39,267 nt of DNA from Prochlorococcus sp. AG-402-P18 (GTDB taxonomy: Bacteria > Cyanobacteriota > Cyanobacteriia > PCC-6307 > Cyanobiaceae). Numbering within the stretch: the stretch's first letter is position 1; each line of letters starts with the position of its first letter. The translations under genes and the position numbers were made by a program. The notes beneath the pieces are model-generated. The model searched no databases. It saw only the letters and a program-made list of their open reading frames with translations, and was not told the origin of the DNA. Shown one piece after another: positions 30,533-39,267 of the stretch. The stretch covers positions 1 to 39,267 of the forward strand of contig QCJC01000015.1 of the NCBI GenBank assembly GCA_003216275.1, in the 5' to 3' direction.

Positions 30533-31813
30533 GTGATAGATCAGCGACTATTAAGAAACAATCCCGCTTTAATTGAGGAAGGGCTAAAAGCAAGAGGAAT
30601 GGATATTGATTTAGCTCCTCTTCAGAAGCACTGCAAAGCACTCAAAGAGCTTGAAGAAAAAAGAAATATCCTTCAATCTCAAGGAAATTCAATAGGTAAA
30701 GAGGTTGGGAAAAAAATAAAGCAAGGAATATCACCAAATTCTGAAGAAATTTCAAACCTTCGAATTAAAGGTAATCAAATAAAGCAAGAGGTTGGACTTA
30801 TTGAAGAAGAAGAAAAATCTATTAATACCAGGCTCAATGATCAAATACTTTGCTTACCCAACCTCCCAGAAAAAGATTCTATTCAAGGTAAAAATGAAAA
30901 AGATAATAAAGAGATAAGAAGATGGGGAGAACCTTTTTCAAGGAAAAACCTTAAAGAACATTGGGAAATTGCTAATAAATTAAACCTTTGGGATAGTGAG
31001 AGGTCTGCATTAATAGCCAAAAGTCGTTTTGTAACCCTTTTCAATCAAGCTGCAAAACTTGAGAGATCACTTATCAGCTTCATGCTTGATTTACATGTGA
31101 AGAAAGGATATCAAGAAGTTCTTCCTCCAGCACTGGTAAATACAGCCAGTCTGAAAGGATCAGGGCAGTTACCAAAATTTGCTGAAGAAAGTTTTCGATG
31201 TGCTGATGATGATTTGTGGCTTACTCCGACTGCTGAGGTTCCATTAACCTCTCTGCATAGAGGGGAAATAATTCCTAAAGAATTGCTTCCATTAAAATAC
31301 GTTGCTTACAGCCCTTGTTTTAGAAGAGAAGCTGGAAGTTATGGAAGGGATACAAGAGGTTTGATTAGACTCCATCAATTCAATAAAGTTGAACTATATT
31401 GGTTCTCAAATCCCATTAATTCAAGAGAAGCTTTAGATCAAATCACCTCTGATGCTGAGTCTGTACTCCAACAACTTGAATTGCCTTATCGAGTGATAGA
31501 GCTCTGCACAGGTGATCTAGGCTTTTCTGCAAAAAAAACTTATGATCTGGAAGTCTGGCTTCCAGGAGCAAATGCCTATAGAGAAATATCTAGTTGCAGT
31601 AACTGCGGAGACTTTCAAGCCAGACGTTCCTCAATACGAACAAAAGATAACAATAAAAAGAATGTCCTTTTACACACCTTAAATGGAAGTGGATTAGCTA
31701 TAGGTCGCACTATGGCAGCGATTTTAGAAAATGGTCAACAGTCTGATGGAAGTATCAATTTGCCAAAAGCTTTAATACCTTACTTCGGTTCAAGCAAATT
31801 AAAGCCAGAATAA
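30533..31813 (+). CDS. serS: Seryl-tRNA synthetase
   Basis: Charges tRNA-Ser (one of which, CGA, is at 1952-2038). 426 residues with GTG start (MIDQRLLRNNPALIEEGLKA). The long antiparallel coiled-coil tRNA-binding arm is residues 25-110. The class II catalytic domain has motif 2 CFRREAGSYGRDTRGLIRLH, the serine-site LTPTAEVPLTSLH, DLEVWLPG, and motif 3 NGSGLAIGRTMAAILEN. All catalytic segments are intact. Confidence 0.98.
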   Translation: MIDQRLLRNNPALIEEGLKARGMDIDLAPLQKHCKALKELEEKRNILQSQGNSIGKEVGKKIKQGISPNSEEISNLRIKGNQIKQEVGLIEEEEKSINTRLNDQILCLPNLPEKDSIQGKNEKDNKEIRRWGEPFSRKNLKEHWEIANKLNLWDSERSALIAKSRFVTLFNQAAKLERSLISFMLDLHVKKGYQEVLPPALVNTASLKGSGQLPKFAEESFRCADDDLWLTPTAEVPLTSLHRGEIIPKELLPLKYVAYSPCFRREAGSYGRDTRGLIRLHQFNKVELYWFSNPINSREALDQITSDAESVLQQLELPYRVIELCTGDLGFSAKKTYDLEVWLPGANAYREISSCSNCGDFQARRSSIRTKDNNKKNVLLHTLNGSGLAIGRTMAAILENGQQSDGSINLPKALIPYFGSSKLKPE

Positions 31814-31832
31814 CAAGGTCAAAATCTAATTA

Positions 31833-32915
31833 ATGAACGTAATTTTATCCATAACTGTTCTTGGCCTTCTAATTTTCTTTCATGAGGCGGGACATTTTCT
31901 AGCGGCACTGCTTCAAAAAATCAAAGTAAGTGGATTTTCAATTGGTTTTGGACCAGCCCTTTTGCAAAAGGAAATAAATGGAATCACTTATTCAATCAGA
32001 TCTCTTCCTTTAGGAGGATTTGTTTCCTTCCCTGATGAAGAATCAGAGACACTAGTCAAACCAAATGACCCTGATCTTTTAAAAAATAGACCAATTTACC
32101 AAAGAGCAATAGTAATTTCTGCAGGAGTAATAGCTAATTTGTTACTAGCTTGGATAGTACTTGTAGGACAAGCTTCTTTAGTAGGTATTCCTAATCAACC
32201 TGATCCAGGGGTGATTATCATGGGAATTCAGCCTGATGAGCCTGCGAATAAATCAGGATTAGTTGCTGGCGATAGAATAATGAGCGTCAATGGCGAAAGC
32301 CTGGGAAGTGGAAAAGAAGGTATTTTAAAATTAGTAAGTATCATCCAAAAATCTCCAGGGAAAGAATTACTTTTCGAAAAAGTTACTCAAGATCAAACCA
32401 AAATAATTTCTATAACTCCCTCTGAAAACGAAGGGAATGGAAGAATAGGAGCACAATTACAGCCAAATCTTCCTAATGAGGTTTCTAAAGCTAAGAATAT
32501 TAGTGAAATAGTTAACAGTTCAAACTCTCAATTTTATGAATTACTAAGCAGAACAGTTATTGGCTATAAAAGTTTAATTACTAATTTTTCTTCTACTGCT
32601 CAGCAGCTTAGTGGACCAGTAAAAATAGTAGAAATTGGTGCCCAACTCTCAGAACAAGGAGGATCAGGTCTTGTACTTTTTTCTGCACTGGTCTCAATAA
32701 ATCTTGCAGTACTTAACTCTTTACCATTCCCGCTTCTTGATGGAGGTCAAATGGTTCTTCTTATTTTAGAAAGCATTCGTGGAAGGCCAGTTCCTGAAAG
32801 AATCCAATTAGCATTTATGCAATCTGGTTTTGTTTTACTCGTAGGTCTTAGCGTGGTTTTGATAATACGCGATACATCTCAGTTATCTCTTGTACAACAA
32901 CTGGTTAATAAATAA
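31833..32915 (+). CDS. rseP: Site-2 protease RseP (intramembrane zinc metalloprotease)
   Basis: 360 residues. Helix 1 carries the zinc site HEAGH (His17, Glu18, His21), followed by GFSIGFGPALLQK. One PDZ domain lies at about residues 120-200 (PDEPANKSGLVAGDRIMSVN, with the GxL/GDR carboxylate loop). The third zinc ligand is Asp in LPFPLLDGGQM near residue 305. The family cleaves membrane-bound regulators; the target here is unknown. Twenty bases after serS, so perhaps one operon. Confidence 0.95.
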   Translation: MNVILSITVLGLLIFFHEAGHFLAALLQKIKVSGFSIGFGPALLQKEINGITYSIRSLPLGGFVSFPDEESETLVKPNDPDLLKNRPIYQRAIVISAGVIANLLLAWIVLVGQASLVGIPNQPDPGVIIMGIQPDEPANKSGLVAGDRIMSVNGESLGSGKEGILKLVSIIQKSPGKELLFEKVTQDQTKIISITPSENEGNGRIGAQLQPNLPNEVSKAKNISEIVNSSNSQFYELLSRTVIGYKSLITNFSSTAQQLSGPVKIVEIGAQLSEQGGSGLVLFSALVSINLAVLNSLPFPLLDGGQMVLLILESIRGRPVPERIQLAFMQSGFVLLVGLSVVLIIRDTSQLSLVQQLVNK

Positions 32916-33031
32916 TTTAATTTAGCTTTGATTCTCTCTTAAGATACATCCCAAAAATTTTTAAATAAAATTCCTGAAAACAATAAGGCAAGGAGTTAAA
33001 ATACAAGCCATAAAAGTAAATAAAGCCCTAA

Positions 33032-33334
33032 ATGGCCAAAAAGTCAATGATAGCGCGAGATGTAAAGCGCAAGAAACTTGTTGAAAGATACTCAACTAAG
33101 CGCAAAACACTTATTGACGCTTTTAAATCAGCTAAAGATCCTATGGAAAGACTAGAAATCCATAGAAAAATCCAGGCTTTACCAAGAAATTGCGCACCAA
33201 ATAGAATTAGGAATCGTTGCTGGGCGACTGGAAAACCTAGGGGAGTTTATAGAGATTTTGGTCTTTGTCGAAATCAACTTAGAGCCAGAGCCCATAATGG
33301 AGAATTACCCGGCGTAGTTAAGTCAAGCTGGTAG
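33032..33334 (+). CDS. rpsN: 30S ribosomal protein S14 (zinc-independent form)
   Basis: 100 residues, [20 protein letters not shown] then a helical region and the conserved C-terminus [20 protein letters not shown] followed by [20 protein letters not shown]. The length is that of the long, zinc-free S14 type (short zinc forms are about 61 residues). A very strong palindromic terminator follows. Confidence 0.98.
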   Translation: MAKKSMIARDVKRKKLVERYSTKRKTLIDAFKSAKDPMERLEIHRKIQALPRNCAPNRIRNRCWATGKPRGVYRDFGLCRNQLRARAHNGELPGVVKSSW

Positions 33335-33347
33335 AAACAAACAAATC

Positions 33348-33390
33348 AAAAAAGAAGTGGAATAGATAATATCTATTCCACTTCTTTTTT
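33348..33390. terminator. Strong palindromic terminator after rpsN
   Basis: A perfect 21-bp inverted repeat with a single central base: aaaaaagaagtggaatagat on the left and its complement on the right, ending in tttttt. A-run and T-run on either side make it bidirectional in principle. Confidence 0.95.
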
Positions 33391-33502
33391 AATCACAGAA
33401 TTAAGGCAAATATTTGCTCTAAGAAACAAATACATCTAGATATTTACTCAATAAGTCCCATTAAGTGTAAGAATGTATAAAGACAAAAAGCTATAAAGTC
33501 AC

Positions 33503-35668
33503 GTGCAAGGTCAGACAAAATCCGTTTCCTTCGATGGTCGAGAGATAAAGCTCACTACAGGGAGATTCGCTCCACAGGCTGGTGGTTCAGTAATGATTGA
33601 ATGCGGGGACACTTCAGTTCTTGTAACAGCAACAAAATCAACAGGTCGCGAGGGTGTTGATTTCCTCCCTTTAATGTGCGATTACGAAGAAAGGCTATAC
33701 GCAGCGGGAAGGATTCCAGGGAGTTTCATGCGTCGTGAAGGTCGTCCTCCAGAGAGAGCTACACTAATATCTAGACTGATTGATAGGCCAATGAGGCCTC
33801 TCTTTCCTGGTTGGGTAAGAGACGATATTCAAATAGTCGCTACATGTCTTTCTTTAGACGAAAGAGTTCCTGCAGATGTTTTAGCTGTAACTGGGGCGTC
33901 AATGGCGACATTAATTGCTGGTATCCCTTTCTATGGCCCAATGGCTGCAGTTCGAGTTGGACTCTTAGGTGATGACTTTGTCCTCAATCCAAGTTTTAGA
34001 GAAATTGAAAGAGGAGATCTTGATCTGGTTGTAGCTGGGACATCAGATGGGGTTGTGATGGTTGAAGCTGGGGCTAATCAACTTTCGGAACAAGATGTGA
34101 TTGAAGCTATTGATTTTGGATACGAAGCAATTACAGAGTTAATTACTGCACAAAAAGATATTTTAAAAGAATCGGGTATCAAACATGAGATACCTGAAGC
34201 TCCTCAAGTTGATGAAACACTTCCAAACTATTTGGACAAAAATTGTACAAAAGCAATTAGTGAGGTTCTAAAAAACTTTGAACAAACAAAAGAGCAAAGA
34301 GATAGTAAGATTGACGAAATTAAAATAAATATTTCATCAAAAATAGATGGACTAAAAGATGACAATTCTGTTAAAAAATCTCTTGCTTCTAATAGCAAAC
34401 TTCTAGAAAATAGTTATAAAGCATTAACGAAAAAGTTAATGAGAGAACAGATAATTAAGGAAGGTAAAAGAGTAGATGGAAGAGAATTAAATGAAGTTAG
34501 AGCAATTGAAGCCTCAGCCTCTGTTTTACCAAACAGAGTACATGGATCGGCTTTATTTCAAAGAGGATTAACTCAAGTTCTTTCTACTGCAACATTAGGG
34601 ACTCCTAGCGATGCTCAAGAAATGGATGATTTAAACCCCAGTACTGATAAAACCTACATACATCACTACAACTTTCCACCTTTTTCTGTTGGAGAGACAC
34701 GCCCAATGAGGACACCTGGAAGAAGGGAGATAGGTCATGGAGCTTTAGCTGAAAGGGCTTTAATACCTGTTCTCCCTGCAAAAGATACTTTTCCATATGT
34801 TCTAAGAGTGGTTAGTGAAGTTTTAAGTTCAAATGGTTCTACATCTATGGCTTCAGTCTGTGGCAGTACTCTTGCTCTAATGGATGCTGGAGTGCCATTA
34901 AAAGCCCCAGTAGGGGGAGCAGCTATGGGCTTAATAAAAGAAGGTAAAGACGTGAAAATATTGACTGACATTCAAGGAATTGAAGATTTTCTTGGAGATA
35001 TGGATTTCAAAGTTGCAGGAACAGAAAAAGGAATTACAGCTTTGCAAATGGATATGAAAATAACTGGGCTACCAATAGAAACAATTGGAGAAGCGATTAA
35101 TCAAGCTCTTCCAGCCAGAACTCATATATTAGGTAAAATGCTTGAAGCTATTGACACCCCTAAAGATAGCCTATCTCCTCATGCTCCAAGGCTTTTGAGT
35201 TTTAGAATTGATCCTGAACTCATAGGAACTGTAATTGGACCAGGTGGTAGAACAATAAAAGGTATAACCGAAAGAACCAACACAAAAATAGATATAGAAG
35301 ATGGAGGAATAGTAACTATTGCATCTCATGATGGAGCCGCTGCAGAAGAAGCTCAAAGGATTATTGAGGGCTTAACAAGAAAGGTTCATGAAGGAGAAAT
35401 CTTCTCTGGATCAATAACTCGAATCATTCCTATAGGTGCATTTGTAGAAATTCTTCCAGGCAAAGAGGGAATGATACACATTTCTCAATTATCAGAAGCA
35501 AGAGTAGAAAAAGTTGAAGATGTTGTAAAAGTTGGAGACCAAGTAACTGTAAGGGTAAGAGAAATAGATAATAGGGGACGTATTAATTTAACTTTGAGAG
35601 GAGTACCTCAAAATGGTGGAATGAATTATCCTGAGCCAACTCCAACCCCTGTTGCTCCTCTTACATAA
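33503..35668 (+). CDS. pnp: Polyribonucleotide nucleotidyltransferase (PNPase)
   Basis: Phosphorolytic 3'-5' exoribonuclease and degradosome component, 721 residues with GTG start ([20 protein letters not shown]). First RNase PH domain at about residues 10-140 ([40 protein letters not shown]), alpha-helical linker, second PH domain from 310 ([40 protein letters not shown]), KH domain at about 560-620 ([20 protein letters not shown]), and S1 domain to about 695 ([19 protein letters not shown]). All are intact. It is convergent with cysQ, three bases apart. Confidence 0.98.
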   Translation: MQGQTKSVSFDGREIKLTTGRFAPQAGGSVMIECGDTSVLVTATKSTGREGVDFLPLMCDYEERLYAAGRIPGSFMRREGRPPERATLISRLIDRPMRPLFPGWVRDDIQIVATCLSLDERVPADVLAVTGASMATLIAGIPFYGPMAAVRVGLLGDDFVLNPSFREIERGDLDLVVAGTSDGVVMVEAGANQLSEQDVIEAIDFGYEAITELITAQKDILKESGIKHEIPEAPQVDETLPNYLDKNCTKAISEVLKNFEQTKEQRDSKIDEIKINISSKIDGLKDDNSVKKSLASNSKLLENSYKALTKKLMREQIIKEGKRVDGRELNEVRAIEASASVLPNRVHGSALFQRGLTQVLSTATLGTPSDAQEMDDLNPSTDKTYIHHYNFPPFSVGETRPMRTPGRREIGHGALAERALIPVLPAKDTFPYVLRVVSEVLSSNGSTSMASVCGSTLALMDAGVPLKAPVGGAAMGLIKEGKDVKILTDIQGIEDFLGDMDFKVAGTEKGITALQMDMKITGLPIETIGEAINQALPARTHILGKMLEAIDTPKDSLSPHAPRLLSFRIDPELIGTVIGPGGRTIKGITERTNTKIDIEDGGIVTIASHDGAAAEEAQRIIEGLTRKVHEGEIFSGSITRIIPIGAFVEILPGKEGMIHISQLSEARVEKVEDVVKVGDQVTVRVREIDNRGRINLTLRGVPQNGGMNYPEPTPTPVAPLT

Positions 35669-35671
35669 AGA

Positions 35672-36586
35672 TTAGATTAAGTAATCAGGTTCATCTTCAA
35701 ATAAAGAATTCTTAGCTTTCTCACAAATACATTGATGTGATTTTCCATGGCTAGCTATTAGACAACCAGACTGCAAATATTCTGGATTTTGATAACTCAA
35801 AGTCCTACCATCTGCATGTGTAAAAGCACCTCCAGCAGCCTCAATAATTGCATGAGGAGCTGCCATATCCCAGTCTTTTGGTGAAGTATTTCCCGATAGA
35901 GAAATGTATACATCTGATTCTCCTCTCAATATTGAAGCGATTTTGCAACCAACACTGCCAATTTGCTTTGTGCTTGAAAAGCACATTCTCTTGAGAAGGT
36001 TTTGAAGTCTTGATTGATTATGATTTTTACTTGAAACTAAAATCAATTCAGAAATCTCTTTTCTATTACTAAAAGAAAAAAGTTTTTTAGTACCATTTCG
36101 ATCTTCGCACCATGCACCATTTCCCTTAATACCAATCCAAAGCTCATCCCTTTCGGGTATCAATACTATTCCGATTTTTGGCTTTTTTTTATAAGCCAAA
36201 GCAATATGAACTGCATAATTTTCTGATCTTTGAAGAAAATCTTTAGTTCCATCAAGTGGATCAATAATCCAACACCAATCTTTTTTGTGATGAATTTCTC
36301 TAGTTTTCACTCCCTTACTAGTTTCTTCACTTAAAATATCCCAACAATCATTAGAAGCATTTGCTTGTAACCCTGAAATCAATAAATCATTAACAGCCAT
36401 ATCTGCCGCTGAAACAGGACCATCTCCACCATCTTTTACGCTTAGATACTCGGGATATCCATAAGGTGGCTTTTGGCCTCGGGCATAGGCCATCAAGACT
36501 TCTGCGGCAGACCAGCTAAGCTTCCTAAGTTCATCAAGTAAAGTCGTTAGCTCGACATTTTCTGGTACAACAAGGTCAATTGACAT
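35672..36586 (-). CDS. cysQ: 3'(2'),5'-bisphosphate nucleotidase CysQ type (IMPase family)
   Basis: Magnesium-dependent phosphatase of the inositol-monophosphatase family, 304 residues. Metal sites: DGPVSAADMAVND (Asp of the first motif), then LSEET, and the family hallmark CWIIDPLDGTKDFL with the DPLDGT motif; the C-terminal metal motif is SPKDWDMAAPHAIIEAAGG with WDxAAxHAIxxxAGG. The clear CysQ features point to PAP hydrolysis in sulfate assimilation, but related IMPases exist. Its start codon is one base from that of rsmI on the other strand. Confidence 0.9.
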   Translation of the reverse strand: MSIDLVVPENVELTTLLDELRKLSWSAAEVLMAYARGQKPPYGYPEYLSVKDGGDGPVSAADMAVNDLLISGLQANASNDCWDILSEETSKGVKTREIHHKKDWCWIIDPLDGTKDFLQRSENYAVHIALAYKKKPKIGIVLIPERDELWIGIKGNGAWCEDRNGTKKLFSFSNRKEISELILVSSKNHNQSRLQNLLKRMCFSSTKQIGSVGCKIASILRGESDVYISLSGNTSPKDWDMAAPHAIIEAAGGAFTHADGRTLSYQNPEYLQSGCLIASHGKSHQCICEKAKNSLFEDEPDYLI

Positions 36587-36587
36587 A

Positions 36588-37478
36588 ATGGATTTAATTG
36601 ATAATCAACAACATGAACAAAATAGATTGGAACCTTGCCCAGGAACTCTTTACTTGGTAGCAACACCTATTGGGAACTTAGGTGATTTATCTCCAAGAGC
36701 AATATCTTTACTAAAGAAAGTATCTCTCGTCGCCTGTGAAGATACTCGAAAAAGTGGAAAACTCTTAAAAATTATCAACTCCAAAGTACCTCTTCTTAGC
36801 TATCACAAGCACAATCTCAAAAGTCGCTTAGTCCAATTACTACAGATTCTAGAAGAGAATGGAAGTATTGCTCTTATTAGCGATGCGGGGCTTCCTGGAA
36901 TAAGTGATCCTGGCGAAGAACTTGTAAAAGCCTCCAGGAAGAATAATCATGAAGTGATATGTATTCCTGGTGCATGTGCTGCAACTACAGCTCTTGTAAT
37001 AAGCGGCTTAGAATCACAAAGATTTTGCTTTGAAGGTTTTCTCCCCAAAAAAGAAAGTATTAGAAAAAAGCGACTAAAAGACATTTCAGAGGAAAAAAGA
37101 ACAACAGTAATATATGAATCACCACATCAATTACTAAAACTTTTGGAGGAACTCTCCACTTTCTGTGGAAAAGAACGCCCCATTTCAGTAGCTAGAGAAC
37201 TTACAAAAATATATGAAGAATCAATAACAAAAACAATCCAAGAGTTAATAGAATTTTATAAGGCCAATAAGCCAAAAGGTGAATTCACTTTGGTTCTAGG
37301 AGGAAATATGAAAGATAGAATTAAAGATGAAGTCAGTGAATCTGAAGCATTAAATAGATTGAACAGCCTAATTGATAAAGGAGAAAAATCTAATATCGCT
37401 GCAAGAAAAGTTGCCGATGAGACGGGTTATAACAAAAAATGGCTTTATTCAAAATTACATAAGAAACTTGACAAATAA
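36588..37478 (+). CDS. rsmI: 16S rRNA 2'-O-ribose C1402 methyltransferase
   Basis: An SPOUT-unrelated tetrapyrrole-methylase-fold enzyme, 296 residues. TLYLVATPIGNLGDLSPRAI is the diagnostic N-terminus; DTRKSGKLLKII, SDAGLPGISDPGEELVKA and CIPGACAATTALVISGL are in the expected order, then FEGFLPKKES and VIYESPHQL. A C-terminal dimer-forming helical part ends KLHKKLDK. ATG 36588 is the first in-frame start and leaves only one base to the cysQ ATG; a later start is unlikely because the conserved domain begins about 20 residues in. Confidence 0.95.
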   Translation: MDLIDNQQHEQNRLEPCPGTLYLVATPIGNLGDLSPRAISLLKKVSLVACEDTRKSGKLLKIINSKVPLLSYHKHNLKSRLVQLLQILEENGSIALISDAGLPGISDPGEELVKASRKNNHEVICIPGACAATTALVISGLESQRFCFEGFLPKKESIRKKRLKDISEEKRTTVIYESPHQLLKLLEELSTFCGKERPISVARELTKIYEESITKTIQELIEFYKANKPKGEFTLVLGGNMKDRIKDEVSESEALNRLNSLIDKGEKSNIAARKVADETGYNKKWLYSKLHKKLDK

Positions 37479-37531
37479 ACTTTTTCGTTCAAAGCTAATT
37501 AAAGTATTAATTTGATTTAAATTAATCCATA

Positions 37532-37765
37532 ATGTTGTTTAGATTAAAACTTTTCACTCTTAATATTGGAACTGCAATATTGCTAATTTTTTTTCTTTGC
37601 CTTGGATCCCAGAATCTAAAGGAGCGTTATAGTTTAAACTTTTTAATAAATAAAACCGTAGAATTACCATTAGGTTTCTTAATAGGAACATCATTCACAT
37701 TAGGTGTATTTACTGGTGGGATGACTTCAATATTAACATTTAAAAATAATAACAATAACGAGTAA
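37532..37765 (+). CDS. LapA-like two-helix membrane protein, 77 aa
   Basis: Two membrane helices (residues about 9-26, FTLNIGTAILLIFFLCLGSQ; about 42-67, LPLGFLIGTSFTLGVFTGG) separated by a short periplasmic loop, with a polar Asn-rich end. This is the LapA/DUF1049 arrangement (second helix starting with LPLxxL). Found in many cyanobacteria as a small membrane protein of unknown role. It is transcribed after rsmI with about 50 bp between. Confidence 0.6.
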   Translation: MLFRLKLFTLNIGTAILLIFFLCLGSQNLKERYSLNFLINKTVELPLGFLIGTSFTLGVFTGGMTSILTFKNNNNNE

Positions 37766-37780
37766 TTATTTCTGAAAAAC

Positions 37781-38581
37781 CTAATTATCTAAAGCAATAA
37801 TAGATTCTTCAAGAATCAATCTGGTAATTCCCTTAGAGAGCAAATAAGATTTAGAAAGAGTAAAGACACTAGTATTTGGAACTTTTATTACACGTTGATT
37901 TCTTGAACAACTTCTTTTTGCAGCTCGTTGATTAGAAAATAATAAAATTGCATTCCTCTTTAGCTCATCTTGAGGTAAAAAATTCCACTCAGGCAAATCA
38001 GAAATAGAGAATGAATCTAGTTCAACTTTTTTATCAACAAGCATATAAACAATCTCAGGAAGAATTTCTGCATTCTCAATCTGAAATTCTGATTTTTCCT
38101 TTTCTAATTCAAAATTAAAACTAGAAGCTAAAGGTGCTATCACCTCAAAATTATCATCAAACTCCTTATTAATCTTATCAACGAGATCTATTTCATTATT
38201 TGAATAATCAGAACTTGTTTCATCTTCAAAGTCATTTGCATCTTCAAGTGCCAAAGATTCTATTTTTAATGGATTATCTAATTCTTCAGAGATTAATTCC
38301 TCTGAATTCATAGAATTTTTCCTCTCTAATTTAATTTCTAAATCTGTTGGTCTTTCATTAAGATTATTTTTGTTTATTAATTCACCCTTTTTATTGTTTA
38401 TCTTTAACCTTTCCTCTTTTAAGTTTGCATACTCATCCTCTGATAATAAAGTCTTAACTGTTCTATTAATTGTATTCTGACTACAACTATACTGATTAGC
38501 AAGATCATTGGTGCTTTCTCCAGCTCGATAAGCTTCTAAGATTTCCGCTTTTTGTGTCTTAGTTAATCTCCTTGAAATCAT
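37781..38581 (-). CDS. Helix-turn-helix protein with long acidic linker, 266 aa
   Basis: Residues 1-50 form a Hin/resolvase-like HTH: MISRRLTKTQKAEILEAYRA, then GESTNDLANQYSCSQNTINR, which matches the DNA-invertase or transposase homeodomain-like fold. About 120 residues of Asn/Glu/Asp-rich linker (about 65-170) follow. A conserved C-terminus includes EIVYMLVDKKVELD, LPEWNFLPQDELKRNAI, LLFSNQRAAKRSCSRNQRVI, and SVFTLSKSYLLSKGITRLIL. No recombinase catalytic residues, so probably a regulator, not an enzyme. Similar proteins occur in picocyanobacteria as single-copy genes; target unknown. Confidence 0.75.
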   Translation of the reverse strand: MISRRLTKTQKAEILEAYRAGESTNDLANQYSCSQNTINRTVKTLLSEDEYANLKEERLKINNKKGELINKNNLNERPTDLEIKLERKNSMNSEELISEELDNPLKIESLALEDANDFEDETSSDYSNNEIDLVDKINKEFDDNFEVIAPLASSFNFELEKEKSEFQIENAEILPEIVYMLVDKKVELDSFSISDLPEWNFLPQDELKRNAILLFSNQRAAKRSCSRNQRVIKVPNTSVFTLSKSYLLSKGITRLILEESIIALDN

Positions 38582-38891
38582 CTTTATTGTTTTTTATCCA
38601 AGATAAGACCTAATTAAGAGAAATAGTAAAAAATAAAAGCTTCGGCCAAAAAAAGAAATACTCTAAAAATGTACAACAGCTTTAAAAGCAAATTCAATAT
38701 TATGCAAGCCAGATATATTTGTTGAGCAGCCTCTAAATTCTAATTTTAGAATAGGAATGGTATTCAATTACCTAGTAGAGATAAACAAGCTATTGTTGAT
38801 CTGCTTAATTCTGCTTGTGATGAGCTGCATCAGTATGTAATCTTAGAAGGTTGAATTTTTTATTTTACGGATTTCTCGAGAAGACCCTCAA
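38582..38891. other. Intergenic region before tRNA-Arg
   Basis: About 300 bp with no convincing gene. A 33-codon open frame without ATG (about 38756-38854, reading LPSRDKQAIVDLLNSACDEL and ending VILEG) looks protein-like and could be the remnant or start-less end of a small gene. No terminator seen. Confidence 0.4.
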
Positions 38892-38965
<74 letters not shown>

Positions 38966-39267
38966 TTAACTAACTTCAGTTCTCAGAGGAATTAACGATA
39001 AATTCTCTATTGGTTAAACCATATCTATTTGGTAGGGGTTTGCATGAACACATAATCAGTAGAAATTTACTAAAACTATTTGATTCAAAAAGTCCGTGTT
39101 CCCTTTAATCCTTATGATCCCTTAGTTTCTCTTCCGACAAGCCTTCACACAAAGGTTGATTAAGAGAAAAAATCAAAAGGGTCGCAAATACTTTATCTTC
39201 CGCAATTAAATTCTTATTCAATTATATAATCTATTCTTGTATGAGCCTCTCACGAAAAAATTGAATG
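38966..39267. other. Region after tRNA-Arg to window end
   Basis: About 300 bp with no convincing gene. A 37-codon minus-strand frame opening with TTG exists but has no supporting feature. No integrase fragment or copy of the tRNA 3' end was seen. Confidence 0.4.

Overview
The window looks like chromosome of a low-GC marine picocyanobacterium. Prochlorococcus, perhaps a low-light strain, is the best guess. The signs are AT-rich DNA, very many small genes, a Som-type outer-membrane porin with a Yfr1-like sRNA target site, flavodoxin isiB, ycf46, a TPR-methyltransferase of a picocyanobacterial type, and PSII-subunit-like proteins. The genus is inferred from gene content; no rRNA is present.

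Layout. 1-1.9 kb: 3' end of a TPR-repeat gene, two clusters of 10-bp phased repeats around a 50-residue protein, and an acidic hypothetical protein. 1.95-6.7 kb: tRNA-Ser(CGA), a divergent iron pair (ferric-binding protein futA and a PiuC-type 2OG-Fe(II) hydroxylase), a small secreted protein, the porin, and glyQ. 6.8-13.6 kb: an accessory stretch with a frameshifted phage-type 2OG-oxygenase, an ORF broken by an in-frame stop, a tight five-gene operon of unknown function with a GC-rich first gene, and many small proteins, including a paralogous pair. 13.6-16.6 kb: peroxiredoxin bcp and a large TPR-methyltransferase.

16.6-20.8 kb is the most unusual part. It is rich in small membrane proteins. 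One is an unmistakable PsbF (cytochrome b559 beta) paralog that has an extra N-terminal membrane segment and Asn in place of the heme-ligand His. Divergent from it is a protein whose C-terminus resembles PsbL. A third two-segment membrane protein lies beside them, and flavodoxin isiB follows after a terminator. I propose a PSII-like accessory module that does not bind heme, possibly linked to iron economy. The PsbF homology and the lost ligand are seen directly; the function is inference.

20.8-24.7 kb is a three-gene minus-strand operon (DMT-family permease, GT4 glycosyltransferase, ArnT-like GT83 transferase). 24.8-38.6 kb is ordinary housekeeping: sppA-aroH, a DUF2808 protein, rpmH-rnpA-PH protein-yidC-ycf46, serS, rseP, rpsN, pnp, cysQ, rsmI, a LapA-like protein and an HTH protein. 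The window ends after tRNA-Arg(TCT). No IS element, integrase, CRISPR array or rRNA was seen.
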